Shown piece after piece: positions 1 through 14,100 of a stretch of DNA of 64,000 bases (its first letter is position 1; every line of letters begins with the position of its first letter). The notes below the pieces were generated by a model that was not told where the DNA came from, did no database searches, and saw only the letters and a program-made list of their open reading frames with translations. The stretch comes from Melanocharis versteri. Taxonomy: Eukaryota > Chordata > Aves > Passeriformes > Melanocharitidae. The stretch spans positions 248,001 to 312,000 of the forward strand of contig VZTG01009171.1 of the NCBI GenBank assembly GCA_013397845.1, read 5' to 3'. The position numbers and the translations under genes were made by a program.

Positions 1-3000
1 CCCTGTCCTTACCTTGACCCTTGAGCTTTCACTGTTCTTCCTGTCCCCTGCCCAGCTGGGTAGGGGAGGGATAGAATGGCTTTGGTAGGCCCTCAATGTC
101 TAGCCACAATGGTCCACATGCCTCCATTCAGCAAAGCTTGGGAATGCCACACCCAGCAGAAGTGGCAGAGACCAATGCTTTACAACTCTCTGAGCCACAG
201 TTCACAATGTAGGAGTAATGTGCAAACTGTGGAGCACTCCCAAAGGCACAGTGAAAAATTTTGAATGAGAAATGAGAGTTCCATATTAGCATTCTGTTTT
301 TGAGCAAATACTGAACTGAAAGAGGAAACACTGTGCAAGGGACACCTGCAGCTTTCAATACAGTCCTTTCTGCATTCACAGGGAGGGAGTACCGAGGACT
401 CTTCCCTGAGTTCTCCTACATCCAGGAAAGGAAAATGAAAGAACTGAGAGTTTCAAATTTCTCCTACTGTGCCCTCACAACATTGATTCGTGCTCCTTCA
501 GAAAAAGAAGGAAGGAGACTGGGGAGTTCTAATAAGACTTTCTTTCTGTCACTGCATAATAGTCTTCCAACTGAACATTTCTGAAACCTCTGCTTCCTTT
601 TCCATTTGTTTAGTGCTGGGGATCTCAACTTCCCAGCTCTGCCATGCAGTCTCAGTGATGTTCACTAGATGGCAATGCAATATCTAGACAGCCCCAAATT
701 CTCCAAATATCCTGAAATACCCTGCCCAGAGCAGCTCACCCTGCACCTGGTTTTGGGTGGATACACTTGGACATGCCGAGCCTTCAGCTGAGGACCCTTT
801 TATTTCACATTAATCCAGAGCATAAAAAATGTGCATCACATCACCATCTCACACAGCATGGACAGTTGTAACATTTCCACAAGAAACAGATATTTTAAAG
901 CCCTTACCATACCATCAGCCCATCAGCTCTCACTTTTCCTCCTTTTCTTCAGCCAAAAAACTCACCTGCTCTGATTTTCACTGCTTCCTGGGGCTATAAG
1001 GACACCTGACCACGACCACAAGCATTTTATCTCAGTTTTACTAGAAATGCTGTCGTGTCTAGAAACGGCTGTATATGTATTTATGTAATTTTGTATTTAA
1101 GATATTTGCTTAAATATGGATACAATATCCCTCTCAGATATTCTTTTGTAAATCAAGGCTCTAGCCATTAAATGATATATTGCCTTTACTGCAGGACATG
1201 TTCGGTTGCAGAGAAAGGAGGTTATGTTTCTATTTTTTATATATGGGAAGAACAAACATATTTACAAAAAAATAAATGGCTAGATAGTTACAGGTTGGGA
1301 AAACATCTGACAACAATATCCACTTAATAAGATGCCCATGATAGCAGTCATGAATGACTGGAATAAAAAACCCAAAAAAACATGTAAATTGCAAACTTGA
1401 CTTTTAGCCTGCCTTCAAAAATGTGTCTACAGAATGTTCTGCAGGGTTTTCAGAGTAGGCAAGATATGAGCCATTTCTAACCCTTATTGTCAAACCAATA
1501 GTTCAAGCCCTGGTGAGAAGTAACACCTCAGCAAGCTGGACAGATCTAGTTGAAATTATGGTTAGACTACTATTCCCCTGTGTCCATTATTTATGGAAAT
1601 AATGTGTTTATCTATCCCTCTTCGTGTATTTTTTAAACCAAACATAAACATACTTTACGGAGTTATGAAGATATGATAGCAGTCTCCTTTATTTAGAAAA
1701 TCAAACTTATTAAAAATTTTTATTTCTTTTGGTAACAAAATTATTTAAAATATAAAAGGCTTTTGAGAAGAATATTGAAAGGATTTCTCAAGAATTTGCT
1801 TCCCTCAAAATAAATTTTTTTAATATATGTATTTCAAATAATTTTTTGGTATTGATACAATTCAGGACAAATATGAGAAATTTTGAGTCTTCCCTGAAAT
1901 TCAATCACATTAGAATTGAAGATATCATCAAAGAAGGAAAAATAAGTTTTCGTTGGGTTTAAACACCTTGATTTCCAGGACTGATTATTTTTGGATGCGT
2001 GGAGAGATGATGTGTATATCTGTTTGTGATTTTTACATATAATTACTGACTCAAAGAGAAATGTTGGAGTCTCTGCCTGAGCAATCACAGGCTATGATGT
2101 CTCGTACCGGTGAGATTACATCCTAATACCGAGGTGGAACCACTTGTAACACTCAAAAGACCCTTTGAAATGATAGAATATCAGCTTATTTTTCAAAACT
2201 GGACAGCTTGAATTATATGGACAGAGAGTCAGAACTAGAGTCTGAGTCATGTCACAGAGAAATAAGGACCAAGGTGTTACATCAGAAGTTCTCTGTGCTG
2301 CTAAACAGACAAGGTGCCAAATGCTGGGCTTCTTCCGATTTCCCTCTCTGGTTGTATTTGCAACATGCATATGTGGATGTCTTTAAGTTGTGGTTTCAGT
2401 TGGCTGGCCTACAACTGGTATGAGGAGCATGTTGAATGTAAGTGTGACCAATTGTCACTCTATGTTATGGAAGTTTCTGGTGACATTTTTAGGATGAGAA
2501 TTCAATACTAATTTTACTGTAATCTAGTATAACATTTTTCTTATGGCCTTTTCATATATATAATTACCATATTAGTCTTTTCATAAATTTTAAACAAGAA
2601 ACCTCTACCTTTGAGTACTGACTGAAATTAGTTTTTGGCACACCTGCCTTTCACTGAAGAAAAATGAGTTTTAAATATCTTTACCCAAGCAATCTGAACT
2701 TGGCACCAAGATAATCCTGTGGGGACCTGGTACCAGCCATGGTGAAGGCTTTCGTGATGTTGTGCTTTAAATGATTTAGAAACTTGTATCCATTATCCAA
2801 ATTAGATCCACAAATGAGCTGTGCAGCAAGTCTTCCCTGACTGAAGCTCAGCACATGGTAGTTTATCTCCCTGATGAAGACTAAGCCTTCATGCTGGGTG
2901 CCTGGAGGGCAGGGAGAGCGTTTCCAGGTCTGCGTAGGTGGTGGAGGCGTTCTAAAATGACAGATTTACAAGGTGCATTAAGCTTTCTCCATTATTGGCT

Positions 3001-4900
3001 TTGCCAAAGGAGATTTCATAGGCAGCTGCCATTGCGTGAATTCATCTCCAGCTGCTGGCTCCCCCAGGAGCACACACAGCTGCTGACGTACAAAATACTG
3101 TCTTTCTCTGCTTCTGTCCTGTCACTCTGCTTCCTCCAGCCCTCAGCAGTGGCTGCCACGGGATCCTCCAGCCAGGCATTGACCACCAGCAAAAAAAGCC
3201 ATATTGTGAAGAAGAAGTCACTGCATATGTGGCATCATTACTGCATACCCACATAAACAAGAACAAAAAGTAAAATTGCTTCACCTTTTGCATGGCTGGA
3301 ACTCTCCATTACGCCATCTGCAAACATACCCATGACGTCCTGTGCTACATCACACTCTCTGCATCCATTTCTACTGCCCTGATAACCACTCCTTGCTTTG
3401 ATAATGACTCCAGCTCCCTACACAACCTTAGCTGGGATCCCCAAATAATCAGGGGTGGGGGTTTAAAGTCAGGTGGCAGTGAGGCAGCAGAAACACATTT
3501 GGGAAGATAAAATGTATCATGTCTCTTCAGTTGGGTGCGGCCCCACACTCTTGAGCAATCTACTGTCATAAACGCAAAAAAGTGGATGCAATAGGGGAAA
3601 ATAGGCACAAACATGTTTTTGGACATGGTCTACATTTTCCCTGCATAATGCAGCCCTGTACACAAGTCTGATAATGTCTTTAAGTTCCCACCAGCCCCTC
3701 TGCTTGAAGAAACCTTGGTTTCAGTGAAAATATGTGTGTCCAGGGCTTTTCCAAATGGAGTATTAGGGATTTATTCAGTGTGTGCCAACAGTTTAGTCAG
3801 AGCATGGGGCGGCAGTTTGGCGCAGAGCGCTGCAGAGCCTGAGCTGGGCAGCCTCGTGCTGGCAGTCTGACTGCAAAAGGCACGGGCATTTCCCAGTGTC
3901 ATCAATTTCTGAACATTACAGAATTAGGAAAAGGATTGGAAAAGAGTCACAAGTTTCTTGGCAGGACTGAGGCGTTTTATAACCGTGCTACCAAAGGATA
4001 AAAACCCTTGACACCTTTTCCAGGCCATGCTCCCTGCTCTTGGTGTTTGCAGGGAGAGGGGCTTTCCTCAGGCAGCAGTACTGCCTTCTGCAGCCTAAAC
4101 CTCCATAGGCAGGGCATTCACATCCAAATGTTCGCAGAGATGCAACTGCTGCAGCACTGCTTACATCTATGATTCCTAATAATTTCAGTGGATCTTAAAC
4201 AATAGTTAGCCAGCTATCCAGGACGCTGGGCCCAAGGCTCAGGTTGCTTTAGTTGTAATGATCTGTGAAAATATGAGCCCAGGGCAGTGGATGATAACGC
4301 TTACAGACACCCACCTAATCCAAAGAGTAGCTGAGGAATATAACCCAAACCTACCTACAATGGATGCCATTTAAACAGCACAGGCTTGGATGGCAAACCA
4401 GACATGGACTACTGCACATGGTGAGCTGCTCTGCCTTCAATTAGATGGCCCACCCCAGCTCCCATAAATCCAACGGAAATTTTTCCATTAGTGCAGTCAC
4501 TGTCAGTTCAAGACACTTGGCCTTAATGGTAGTTTTCTAGCAAATGGAAATTCACCTGCTTTGTCTTGTTTCTGCGTTCAGAGATTGTGCTGCAAATGAG
4601 AAGGTACGAAAGCAGTAAGAATTTAGTGAAGCTACAAGTAATGCCTCCCAGTGAAAGATTTTGCTCTTTCTTTTATGCATTTTTCTATTGAAAATCAGTG
4701 GTTTGTAGTCAAAAGTTAATAAATGTACCAGCTTTAAGCATCTGGAGAAATCATAGTCCAAAATAAATCACATGCTTTATGTATTGTTTAGCTCTGGTGT
4801 GGTCACTTGATTCCTGAGGAATGAACACATTCTGTGTGTATAGGACAAACTCTTCACCCTAAGAATGCAAGCTAGCAAACACCAGCTGTCTAGGGTTTTA
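1..4900. other. Intergenic, 3' of SEMA3C: no gene seen
   Basis: AT-rich non-coding sequence. Open frames on both strands (the longest about 121 codons at 2891-3256) overlap each other, match no family I know and lack codon-like character. No repeat family recognised. Confidence 0.6.
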
Positions 4901-5640
4901 GCCAACAGAACAGGAGAAAAAAAAATAATAATAAAAGCTAGAAAGCTGTATTTACAGCTGCATTAACACTTAATAACATGAATTTCTTTCGGACTGGAAA
5001 ACAAAACTGACCTTTAAGAGTAGCAAACTTGGAATATAAATGCAAAAACATGGCCTGATTCTGAAAGCTCTGATAGAAAGCAGGTTTTATTCTTACAGTG
5101 CTTGTCAAGCCTTGGACTTGGAACCAGAAAGCTCTTTGCTTGCAGAGCATTTCCAGGCAGATGATAAATCTGACTGCTTTGTGCAGTTTGATATGACAGC
5201 ACGGCTCGTGCAATTCTTTTAAGCAATGAAAACACGCCCTAGACTTCAAGATTGTGTCACAGATAAAGGAGATCCCTCTTGCATTGTTTTTCTTTTTCAC
5301 AAGGATGCTAAGGGTATTGAAATGCTCCAGGCTCATGCACATATGGTCACTTATTGATTGACTCTGTAGATCCAGTTACAGCAAATGACATTATATGCCC
5401 TCCTCCCTAATTACTTAATGAAATCCCCTTGGGCTGCAACAATTTCCATATCAAAGTGGGTGGTTCATGCATAAATATAATGACTGGAGCTGAAGCAATT
5501 CTTTTAAAAGCAGTGGCATAAGGCCAAAGGCCATTTCCTACAATTAAATTAGGTAATTTAAAATCAAGTTTGATCAGGTGCTGTGGTCATAGAGGTGTGC
5601 TGTGTAGTCTGAGTTACTTGTCAGAAAGAACATAAAGTTT
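4901..5640. promoter_or_regulatory. Candidate conserved non-coding patch
   Basis: The stretch 5390-5570 contains several homeodomain-type cores (taattacttaatg, ttaaattaggtaattt), an octamer-like tgcataaat and a palindromic ggccaaaggcc. The stretch 5030-5250 has little repeat character. This fits a distal enhancer, but no conservation data are available here. Confidence 0.2.
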
Positions 5641-8600
5641 GTTTGTCTCTTCTATTGCAGTGGTCTGGAAGCTGGAAAAGGTGGAGGAAGCAGGTCCTAG
5701 GAGCAGATCCCCAGCAACATAGAGAGGATGATGATCATCCATGTCTATCTGCCAGAGTCAAGCAACTTAGTTATCACTGCAGCCTTTCAGCTGTCCTGCC
5801 CTGGGACTCCTGCCTCTCTGACCCAGAAGGAGGCCATCATTTGTGTATCTGACCAGGGCCAAGAGCAGAGGACTGGCCTGGGACCTGTAAGTGCTGTCGT
5901 GGTGCAGTATGAAAGAAGTAGCTCCACTCACAATATTTGCTATGTTTAGGGCTGCCCAGCACTAGAGAGAAAGTTTGGGTTTTATCTTGGAATTAATCTT
6001 TCATGTTGATCATGGGACCTACTTCAGGAGAACTGTCTCCAATTTGTTGCATCTTTCTCTGGATGCCTAAATCAAAACCCCCACTTGACCTACTTTCTGG
6101 CCACAATCAGCTACCCACAGGTGGGCACAGCAGTCACCTAAGCTCTTAAGAGTTTTGAGGATTTCCACTGCAGGTATTATTCCAATTAAAAAGTATGAAT
6201 CTGTAGTTGTTCTCAGATTATGTACAAGCTCAGTTAAACACATCCAGAGGACGAATCCTCTCTTCCTCCCTTTTCAGTCACAGGTCATGGCCTAACTCAA
6301 ATGCCAATTGCTCCGCAGTCAGAAAAGAATTTATTTGCTTCTCTCAACCAGCTTGAGATTAGCTCTCTTGTTGCATCTTGAGCAGGGGTATCTAAGTATC
6401 TTGTGCTGCTGTTGTTTGGCTTTGCATGGAAAAAAAAGAAATGAAAAAAAAAACCTCACAAGCCTCAGTAGCACAGTGTTCAGGACTGTCAGCTGACAGA
6501 CAAACCAACACTCTGCTCTCTTTGAGCATTTAAACCTCCCTCTTGTTCTGATTGCACTGAAATCCAGCCCAGAGCTCCCTTCTAGTTAATACTATACAGG
6601 GCAGCTCAATGTTGTAGCCTGAGACTTGCTCAACACCTCTTGCTCAAGAAGAAGGACTGATAGCAGCAAATCCTGAAATGAATGAATCAACGAGATCTGC
6701 ATTCATGTGACGCATCCTTCTGCAATAATTTGAAACTTACTCCTGCAGAAAGTGTGTTTATGTTTATTTGAAAGCCCTTTGACCTCACTGAGGTATTGTC
6801 TTCCTCAGAGTGTTGGGCAATAAACAGCTGTATCAATATTACCTTAACAGAAAAGTGTTTTCTCCGTGTCAGTTCTCTTATTTTTTTGTGTGTTTTCTCC
6901 AGTATATGGGTTGCAAAAAAAAAATCTCTTTGTAAATTCAGATTTAAAACTGCAGGTGAAAAGGAACCTGCTGCTATTTTACAAACATGGAGCTACATCC
7001 ATGGCAGTGGCTGAGCTGTGGTCAGCTTGTTCATGTCCCTGGAAATCACTGTGCAGCAGTAGGATGCTCCTGCAGGCTTTACAGCAGTCAGCTAGCACAC
7101 ACCAGCAAAGGTCCAAATCATCTTCCCAGGGCTAGTTATAAAATACCAGCAATTGTCTGCTTACAAGTAGAATATGAGGACTGTATAGATATACACTGTG
7201 TTTATTTGCTATAACTATTTGCTATAACTCACTTTTCATCAACTTGAACCTTTTTTTATCTTCATGGAAAGGCCAGTATGCAATGTGGGGTCAGTGGTGA
7301 TAAGAGAAGCTGAAAATATTGGAGGTTAAAAGTCCTTTGAGACTTGCATTTTCATTTCAGCTGTTGCTATGCATGTGTAGCTCTCCACAGTCCAGAGTGT
7401 GAGATCTGGAATGACATATTCATTTTGAATTGCAACCAATTTTCTGACCAGCCAAATGAAAATATAAATTTAGGCTGTGCTCAACTGTGTCTGCAGCTCT
7501 TCCATATTAATTAAATTACATGTTTCTTTGAGTCGCTGGACCCAAGTGAGTTACAGACAAATAAGCAAAGAAAAACACAGAACCACCCTGCAAAGACAGT
7601 TAGAGAGATCAAGGGTCAAGATTTGTGGCAGCAAGAAAAATTAAACTGCACAACTGGTAGAAATTCCTTTATTAAGGAAGACAAAATAACCTTCAGAGGT
7701 AAAAAGTCCTAGTACATGGCAATGGAAGGGATTTTTAAATTTTACATTTAAAAAAAATTCATCCTTAAAATCAACTCACTGTTTAGTTAGCAGTGCACTG
7801 TTAATAGTTTCTAGTCCAGGACTGCACTGTAGAACTGGCTCATTTTAAATTTTTAAGTGTGGAGACGCATTGTAAACCCAAGTTTTAAGTAGTCTCTGAC
7901 CAACAGTAAGAAGAATGTGAGCCATATGCTCGTTAATGTAATGCAGCATGTTCTAGCACCATCTAGCCAACTTTAAAGGCAACTTCAAGGCAGCAAACAG
8001 GTCCCAACTGGCACAATTCATCAGACTGGAAATAATGCTGTTGCTGGAGTTGACGGACTAAACAGCACAGTCACAGGACAGCCAGGGTTACAAATTCTTC
8101 CGTGTCTCCCTGTTTGGTTTAGGATTGCACCCACTCCTGAAAAAATGTGGTTCTTCCTACAAGGGAGAACATCCAGCGAAGAAACTGTTTAGCAATCTCA
8201 CTAATCACCAAGAGTAGAGGAAATAATCCAGGGCTTTGGAGTGTGGAGATGATGGAGAGGAATAAAATTACAGCAGTTATGACAGAGATTTGTCGAATAA
8301 AATCAGAGTCAGAGTGCATTTTAATTTCTACATAATGCCAGAATATGTAGGAGATAATTTAATTCTAATTTTGGGGTTTGATTTTTTCTTAATATTACTA
8401 AGACAATTTTTCTCCTTTTTTTTTTTTAATATATATTCTGAATATTTTCTCATTACTCTGTGTTTGCAATAATCTAAATTTGTATATGGTAACTATGGCC
8501 ATAGTAACCTGAAATAAATAACATAGAAAATAAATGTTCTCAGTGATTTGGAATGAATTTATGAAGAGAGTTTATAGATCACCCTTGACCAGGTGGTGAG

Positions 8601-11600
8601 AAAGATTTCCAATTCAGAAGACCCTGGACACAGGAAAAGGAGACTGAGCATGGTTCTCAGAAAGCTAAATCCCACAGGACTTATTCAGCCCTCACTCATC
8701 CAAGCTGAGTAACGTCAGTAGGAGTTTTCACCAGGAACCTGGCTTAAGGAACTGAGAATGGGACTACATTGGACTGAGCTGCAATTTAATAAGTCTTCAA
8801 GGAAATACTTGTTGGATCTTTCCTAGGATCTGTGGATAGGAATTGCTAGATTATGAGTGCATTAGCCAAGGAGTTTATGACATTGCATAAGACTCAGGGT
8901 ATTTTAGCATGAACTGCCTTGACTTGAATTCTGGTTCTTTCATGAATTATTTATTTTCTGCTTTTTTCCAGTAGCTAAATTTGAAGTTGAAAGTATATTG
9001 CACCTTGTTTAGTGAAATACAGGTGTGCAGCATGCTGTAAACATTCAAGAAACTATTCTCCCATCTTACAGATGAAAAAGGTCACTGCCAAGCATTATTT
9101 GCAAATCAGAGTTGCTGCACAAACCTTCCCATGGCTGTGCCCTTCTTTGGGATGCTGGTATGACCCAACTCTGTCTTTGTGCAGCTTAGTGCTCTCTCCT
9201 CATTGAGGGACTTAAAATAATGGCCTAGACCCAATGGTTGCTTTGCAAAATTCTGGTGATGAAAAGCAGCTGTGAATTGACTTAATCAACCAGTTAAATG
9301 GTGTTCATGACTGTCTCATCTTTCTGGGACGGCACAGAGTAGCTGGAGTAAACCGAAGGAGAGGGCCGGAATTGCCAGTCTGAGGCAAAGGAAGGGGGAC
9401 TGCACCCTTTCCTTCTCTTCCTGCACTGACAAGTAAGGCAAAATCTGGTGTAAACAGGGCCGGGGGGAGTGTGCAGCATCTGGCATGGCATGACACTGTC
9501 TGCCACACTCAGCTCTGCCTTCACAGCCAGGAACAGCTCAGTCAACAGCAGTTACTTCAGAGGTTTCCCTCAGAGTAAGATTTATTCTTGGCACCCCAAC
9601 CTGAGTGCTCTCAACGCAGGAAGGCTAGTACCATTTCCAAGATTTCTGCTGGCTGAATTTACAGTTGGCTGGAGGATACAGGGGAAGTTTCTGTTCAGCT
9701 TATATGGTTTTCGCCATCGTGTCATTAGCTCCTTTCAAAACAACAGCTTGCCTTTTTGACAGGAACGAATAAACTGGCAAGGCAATTCTTTCTTTGTTAA
9801 TCTCTAGCTGGTCTCCAGCAACACTAGAAAATGAACCGTCTCTAACTCCATTTAGGGCTCCTTGGCCTGTGTGTACTGCATCACAACAGCCCCTCTGTAG
9901 GGAGATGACCAGCGCTCTCCAGAGGGCCAGGTGGTTACCAAATGGCACCAAACATTATTCCTTACTTCTGGAGCCAGCCCTGGATAGCTCACCAGGCATG
10001 GTATCATCTGCTTTAACCATTTCCTGATAGCTCAGACATCTCTAGGTGGAAGGCACAGCACAGGACACATCCATGCACAGGAAACAGCCATATATAGGTA
10101 AATATCATCTAATCCTTAGAAAACTTGCAAAGGGAAGAAAGCTTGTAAGCTCCTTTTTGCAACATATATGTGAAGGAGGCACGTGGATTTGTTGCTGTAA
10201 TAATAAAAGTGATCTTTCTCTTCTGTGGCAAAAGATTTTACCCTTCCAAAGAAAACAGTCTTAGGAACAATTTTGGTGCTCACTGCTTTGGATAGCTTGC
10301 ACTAATTATTTTCATTATTGACCTGAGTTACAAAATAATTTCTCCTACAGGTAATTTAACCGATTGTGTTTAAGACTGGTAATCTGACAAATAGATCTCT
10401 ATAATATAATCTACTGGTATTTTTATCTATATCCTTTACTTTATCTCAAGTTCCCTAAAACAAAGTCCTTTAGCTGGGGTACTTGTAGTGTCAGGTATGG
10501 AATAAAGAACACTTTGCAACATGAATGTAGTGCTGAAAAAAATATCATTTTAATGTTTCTTGAGTGTGAACATATACATGTAGTTTAGTTCCAATCCTTG
10601 TTCTTAAGCTCAAAGGCTACAAACACCTTGGAGGTGTTTTATACTTTTTATATTTTGTTTGCTAACTGACACTACAAAGCTAAGAAACTTGATGAAACAA
10701 ATAAAGTGCAGCATCTTTTGAAAATTATAATAGGTAATATATTTCAGAGTGTTGGTGTGAAAAGGGGTATATTGAAAAGAGTTTAAAAAAAGTGAGACTA
10801 TTAGCATGAGTTCAGCTGAGGAAAGGAAAAGGAATAAAGAAGAGTCCATACCAAGAAGGAAGAGTGGAACCCTAGAGGAAGAAGAGCTTTTGAAGGAGGA
10901 AATGGCTTAATTTTTAACCAAAATTAAGGGGGGCACAAAAACTCTTCAAAGAGCTCAACCAGAATCTCATTGTGAGCAGTGAAAGGACCTTAGTCTTGGG
11001 GAGCTTTAACCTATGGGAAAATTGGGCTTTCAAGGCTAATAAAAGAATAATATTTTTCTATCATATAACAACATGCAGTAGTGAGGAAATTTTCACAGTG
11101 TTCATGTAAGGACCATGGCATATTCCATTGCTCTGTTTATTTCTGGGGTCCTGTTCTTCTCTCTGTGTTATTTTCAGCAAAGCCTTACAAATATCACAAG
11201 TTTTTTCCCAAATATTGAATCAACTAATGAAATTTCTTAGGCAGATATCATGGGCAAAACTGTATGTAATACGGCTTCTACTGAGGTCTTATTATACAAA
11301 AAGCCTGAAAGGATGCCCTGGACATCATGTCCTAAGTTGTCAGCTTGAAAAAACATATGAACTGCATGGCTCTTAGGGGCTTTTGAAATGCAGATAGGGA
11401 GAGCAGATAACTGGAAAAAGGACTACTGCAAAGAGCCAAGGAACAGCAACTATCCAAAGGGTTGTGAACTTAAGATTAAGCAAATGCATTTTTCTTATTC
11501 ATTCCCCACACTGTGTGTTGCTGTACAAACTAGAAAACAATCATTTTTGTCAACTCTCACTTACCATAGACAACAATAATGGCCATTTTTTAATTTGGCT

Positions 11601-11690
11601 TTTTTTTTTCCTAAACTCCTTTGGAAAAAAATATATGGCTCTATAAAATGTTGGATATGTTGAAATCCCTTGGCCTGAACTGTCTTGAAT
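5641..11690. other. Intergenic: no gene seen
   Basis: Non-coding AT-rich sequence. Small items only: a 13-bp tandem repeat (atttgctataact) at 7204-7229, a T-tract at about 8410-8424, and a weak MIR-like phrase (cccatcttacagatgaaaaa) around 9060-9080. No coding frame is convincing. Confidence 0.6.
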
Positions 11691-11960
11691 GTGGAGCTCA
11701 GCAAACATTCAGGTTCATTTATAAGGCCGGCATATGAGGCTGTTCATTTATAAGGCATTTAAATCAGGAGTAATGAAGCTGATAGAGTGCTAAGAATACA
11801 CAAATGCTATTTGCTTTGTAAAGCTGTGTATGGAATCCAATAATGAGTCCTGGGATACAGGACAGTCTATCACTGTAGAGTAATTATTTGTGGACTGCTG
11901 AGCCAGCTGTGTTGAATTTGCTTCTTGGAGTGTTCAGAATGCCAAAGCATCTTTAAATCT
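11691..11960. promoter_or_regulatory. Candidate regulatory patch with duplicated TTTATAA motif
   Basis: The 15-mer gttcatttataaggc occurs at 11713-11727 and again at 11742-11756. An E-box CATATG lies between the two copies. TTTATAA is a CDX/posterior-HOX type core. Function is inferred only. Confidence 0.25.
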
Positions 11961-12537
11961 CAGTCTTTAGTTTAGATTAGACATGTTAAATGACAGCATA
12001 TTTTTTATTACTTACACCGTGCTAGTCTCCTGATGCTAAAAGGAAATTCTTGTTGAGATAGTACAGAACAAGGTAAATTAGAAAGGAGAGTGAATAGAAG
12101 AGCTTTTGTTGGCTAATTACTTGCCTTTGCAATGCTCTCAGAGATGGTAACTGCAATACCTCCAAGCTGTTGATGTCTTGGGACTGTGGGGACTGATTCT
12201 GCCCATGCAGAAACAGAAAAGGACATACATTAATGTTAAAGAAAGGTAAGTACTGCATGTGAAGAAAAGCTCCTCTGTTCAGGTAGCTGTATGTGTGCAT
12301 GTATACCTGGCACCTGCTGCTAAGTGTCTGTGTGTAGTTTTACTTGGGCTCATAGCACATGAAATCACTTCTCCCCAGAGCACCTTGGGGTGCATGAGAA
12401 CGGCTTAGCAAGCCACTTGCAGTGCAAAGGATAAAGAAACACTGGTCTCCTGAGACCTAATCCATTGCTTTAGGCAAAAGCCACAATGCCACAACCTGTT
12501 TTTTTACGTCTTGCACCACGGAATTACATCTGCTGAC

Positions 12538-12575
12538 TTAATTCCAGAGGCAACAATTAATTCCAGAGGCAACAA
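12538..12575. repeat. 19-bp exact tandem duplication
   Basis: Two adjacent identical copies of ttaattccagaggcaacaa, at 12538-12556 and 12557-12575. Confidence 0.95.
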
Positions 12576-13642
12576 TAATCCGGTATCACTGGGAGCCACA
12601 CCAGTGTTGGCAGTACCTCCTGTGCAGGCAACATTTTTCACTGGTCGCCTCTGGGCTTCTGTGGCTGCCTGTAGGAGGCTGTGCCTGGCACTGCTCAGTC
12701 TCGTGAGGAAGTGCCTGAGTTCTGCATCCTGCATTTACTCAAAGGGAAACCTTAGAAAGGTCTTGCCACCAGAAAGGAGACCTCAGCTAAAGCAGTAGCT
12801 CCCAAGGGAGGGAAAATAGAAAATTATCTAACAGACATTTGAAAGACAAGGGAGAAGTGTCAGGCCCTCAGAGTTCTCACATCTGATGTTCAGAGAAGTC
12901 CCATGTCTGGTTTTGCCACTGCTCAGAGCCAAGGAATCAAAACCTTAAGTGCTGAACCCTGCAGGAGAGGGCAAAAAAGAGTCAGGGAAGAAGATCAGCA
13001 AAATACAACTGAGCAGGATGGACAGAGGATCAGACCTGGGAAAGCTTTCTCAGAGTGTAAAACAGAGTGTAAAAATGTCCATCTGTTTTGGAGCCTCATC
13101 CAAACATTTCCTGCAGCATGAGGGAATGCTTGAAAATGCAGCTTCTGACCCAGACTGGTCTGAGTGCTGAGCAGGTAACTGTCCAATATCAGCACATCTA
13201 GGAACCAGCCAGCACGGAAATCCTGGAGTGAGGTCATCTTATCTACTCACACCTCATAAAGCCTTGCAGCAGCCTATCTATCTGGGAAATCAAAATCCAG
13301 GTTTAACGATCCAGAACCTTGTTGTGAAAGTCAGTATTAGTGACATTTAATTTTCAATTATTATCCCACAGAACTGAAGAAGACCTTTGCTTTCTTGTTA
13401 AAACCCATCTGGAAAAAACAGCCAGTAAGAAGAGCAGCAATAACACTGCTCAGATGATAGCTGCAGGAAAAGGAGCATACTGTAGGTGTCAGGCAGGTTA
13501 TTTCACTCCAAGTACAAGCCAGGAAACTGGGAGAGAGCTGTGACTCCCCATGGTGCAGACCCAGCAACCTGTCCTCCCTGCAGAGATGCCTGGAGAATGC
13601 CAGGGGTCTCAGCTGAAAGAATCAGGATTTCACAGAATGTGA

Positions 13643-13704
13643 TTTTTTCTTTTTTTTTCCTTTTTTTTACTTTTTGTGTGTGTGTGTGTTTTGTTGGTTT
13701 TTTT
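13643..13704. repeat. T-rich / (TG)n low-complexity tract
   Basis: Runs of T interrupted by single c, followed by about seven TG units and then another T-run. Confidence 0.9.
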
Positions 13705-14094
13705 CCCTCAGTGTAATAAAATGAAAAAGCATTTACACTTCACTGCCCTTTTTTAGTCAGACATTTCTGATTTACTTTATACTCCTAGGAGAAAACAAAT
13801 TTTTTTCTTCTCTTTTTTAACAATGAATGCATTTACGCAAGGTGCTTATATGGGATAATTTCTGAAAGAATTTGTCTCTGACTCCTCAAGAGTTCCTTGT
13901 TATCTCTGTGACTGGGACTTCAGTCCAGAGTAGGGCTCTGAACTGACCAGCTACAATACCTGATGCTCTTGAACTTAGTTAGAAAATCTAGGGAATTGCT
14001 TTTTGGGTTATTTTCTAAAAAAACCAAAATTTCCTTTTTTTAATGCACATCCATAAGGGGGAAACCAACAAATTTTTAAGATGTTGCAACACAC

Positions 14095-14100
14095 TTTATT
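14095..14100 (-). terminator. SEMA3C: Distal polyadenylation signal AATAAA of SEMA3C
   Basis: Minus-strand AATAAA is followed by GTGTGTTGCAAC and then a GU-rich element (TTTGTTGGTTT) at about 14055-14066. That spacing fits cleavage around 14072-14082. It is the last AATAAA with a good downstream element on this strand before the intergenic region. Confidence 0.7.

Larger units (their letters stand above)
11961..14077. other. Intergenic just past the SEMA3C poly(A) site
   Basis: No gene seen. It contains an exact 19-bp tandem duplication (ttaattccagaggcaacaa) at 12538-12575 and a T-rich/(TG)n low-complexity run at 13643-13704. Confidence 0.6.

Noticed and set aside
2891..3256. 121-codon plus-strand open frame in intergenic DNA
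   Set aside because: No family resemblance, overlapping open frames on the other strand, composition not coding-like.
4938..5342. 134-codon minus-strand open frame
   Set aside because: Overlapped by open frames in other registers on both strands and no known domain; low stop density here may reflect a non-coding conserved patch.
9050..9090. MIR-like phrase cccatcttacagatgaaaaa
   Set aside because: Only about 20 bases match; could be chance.
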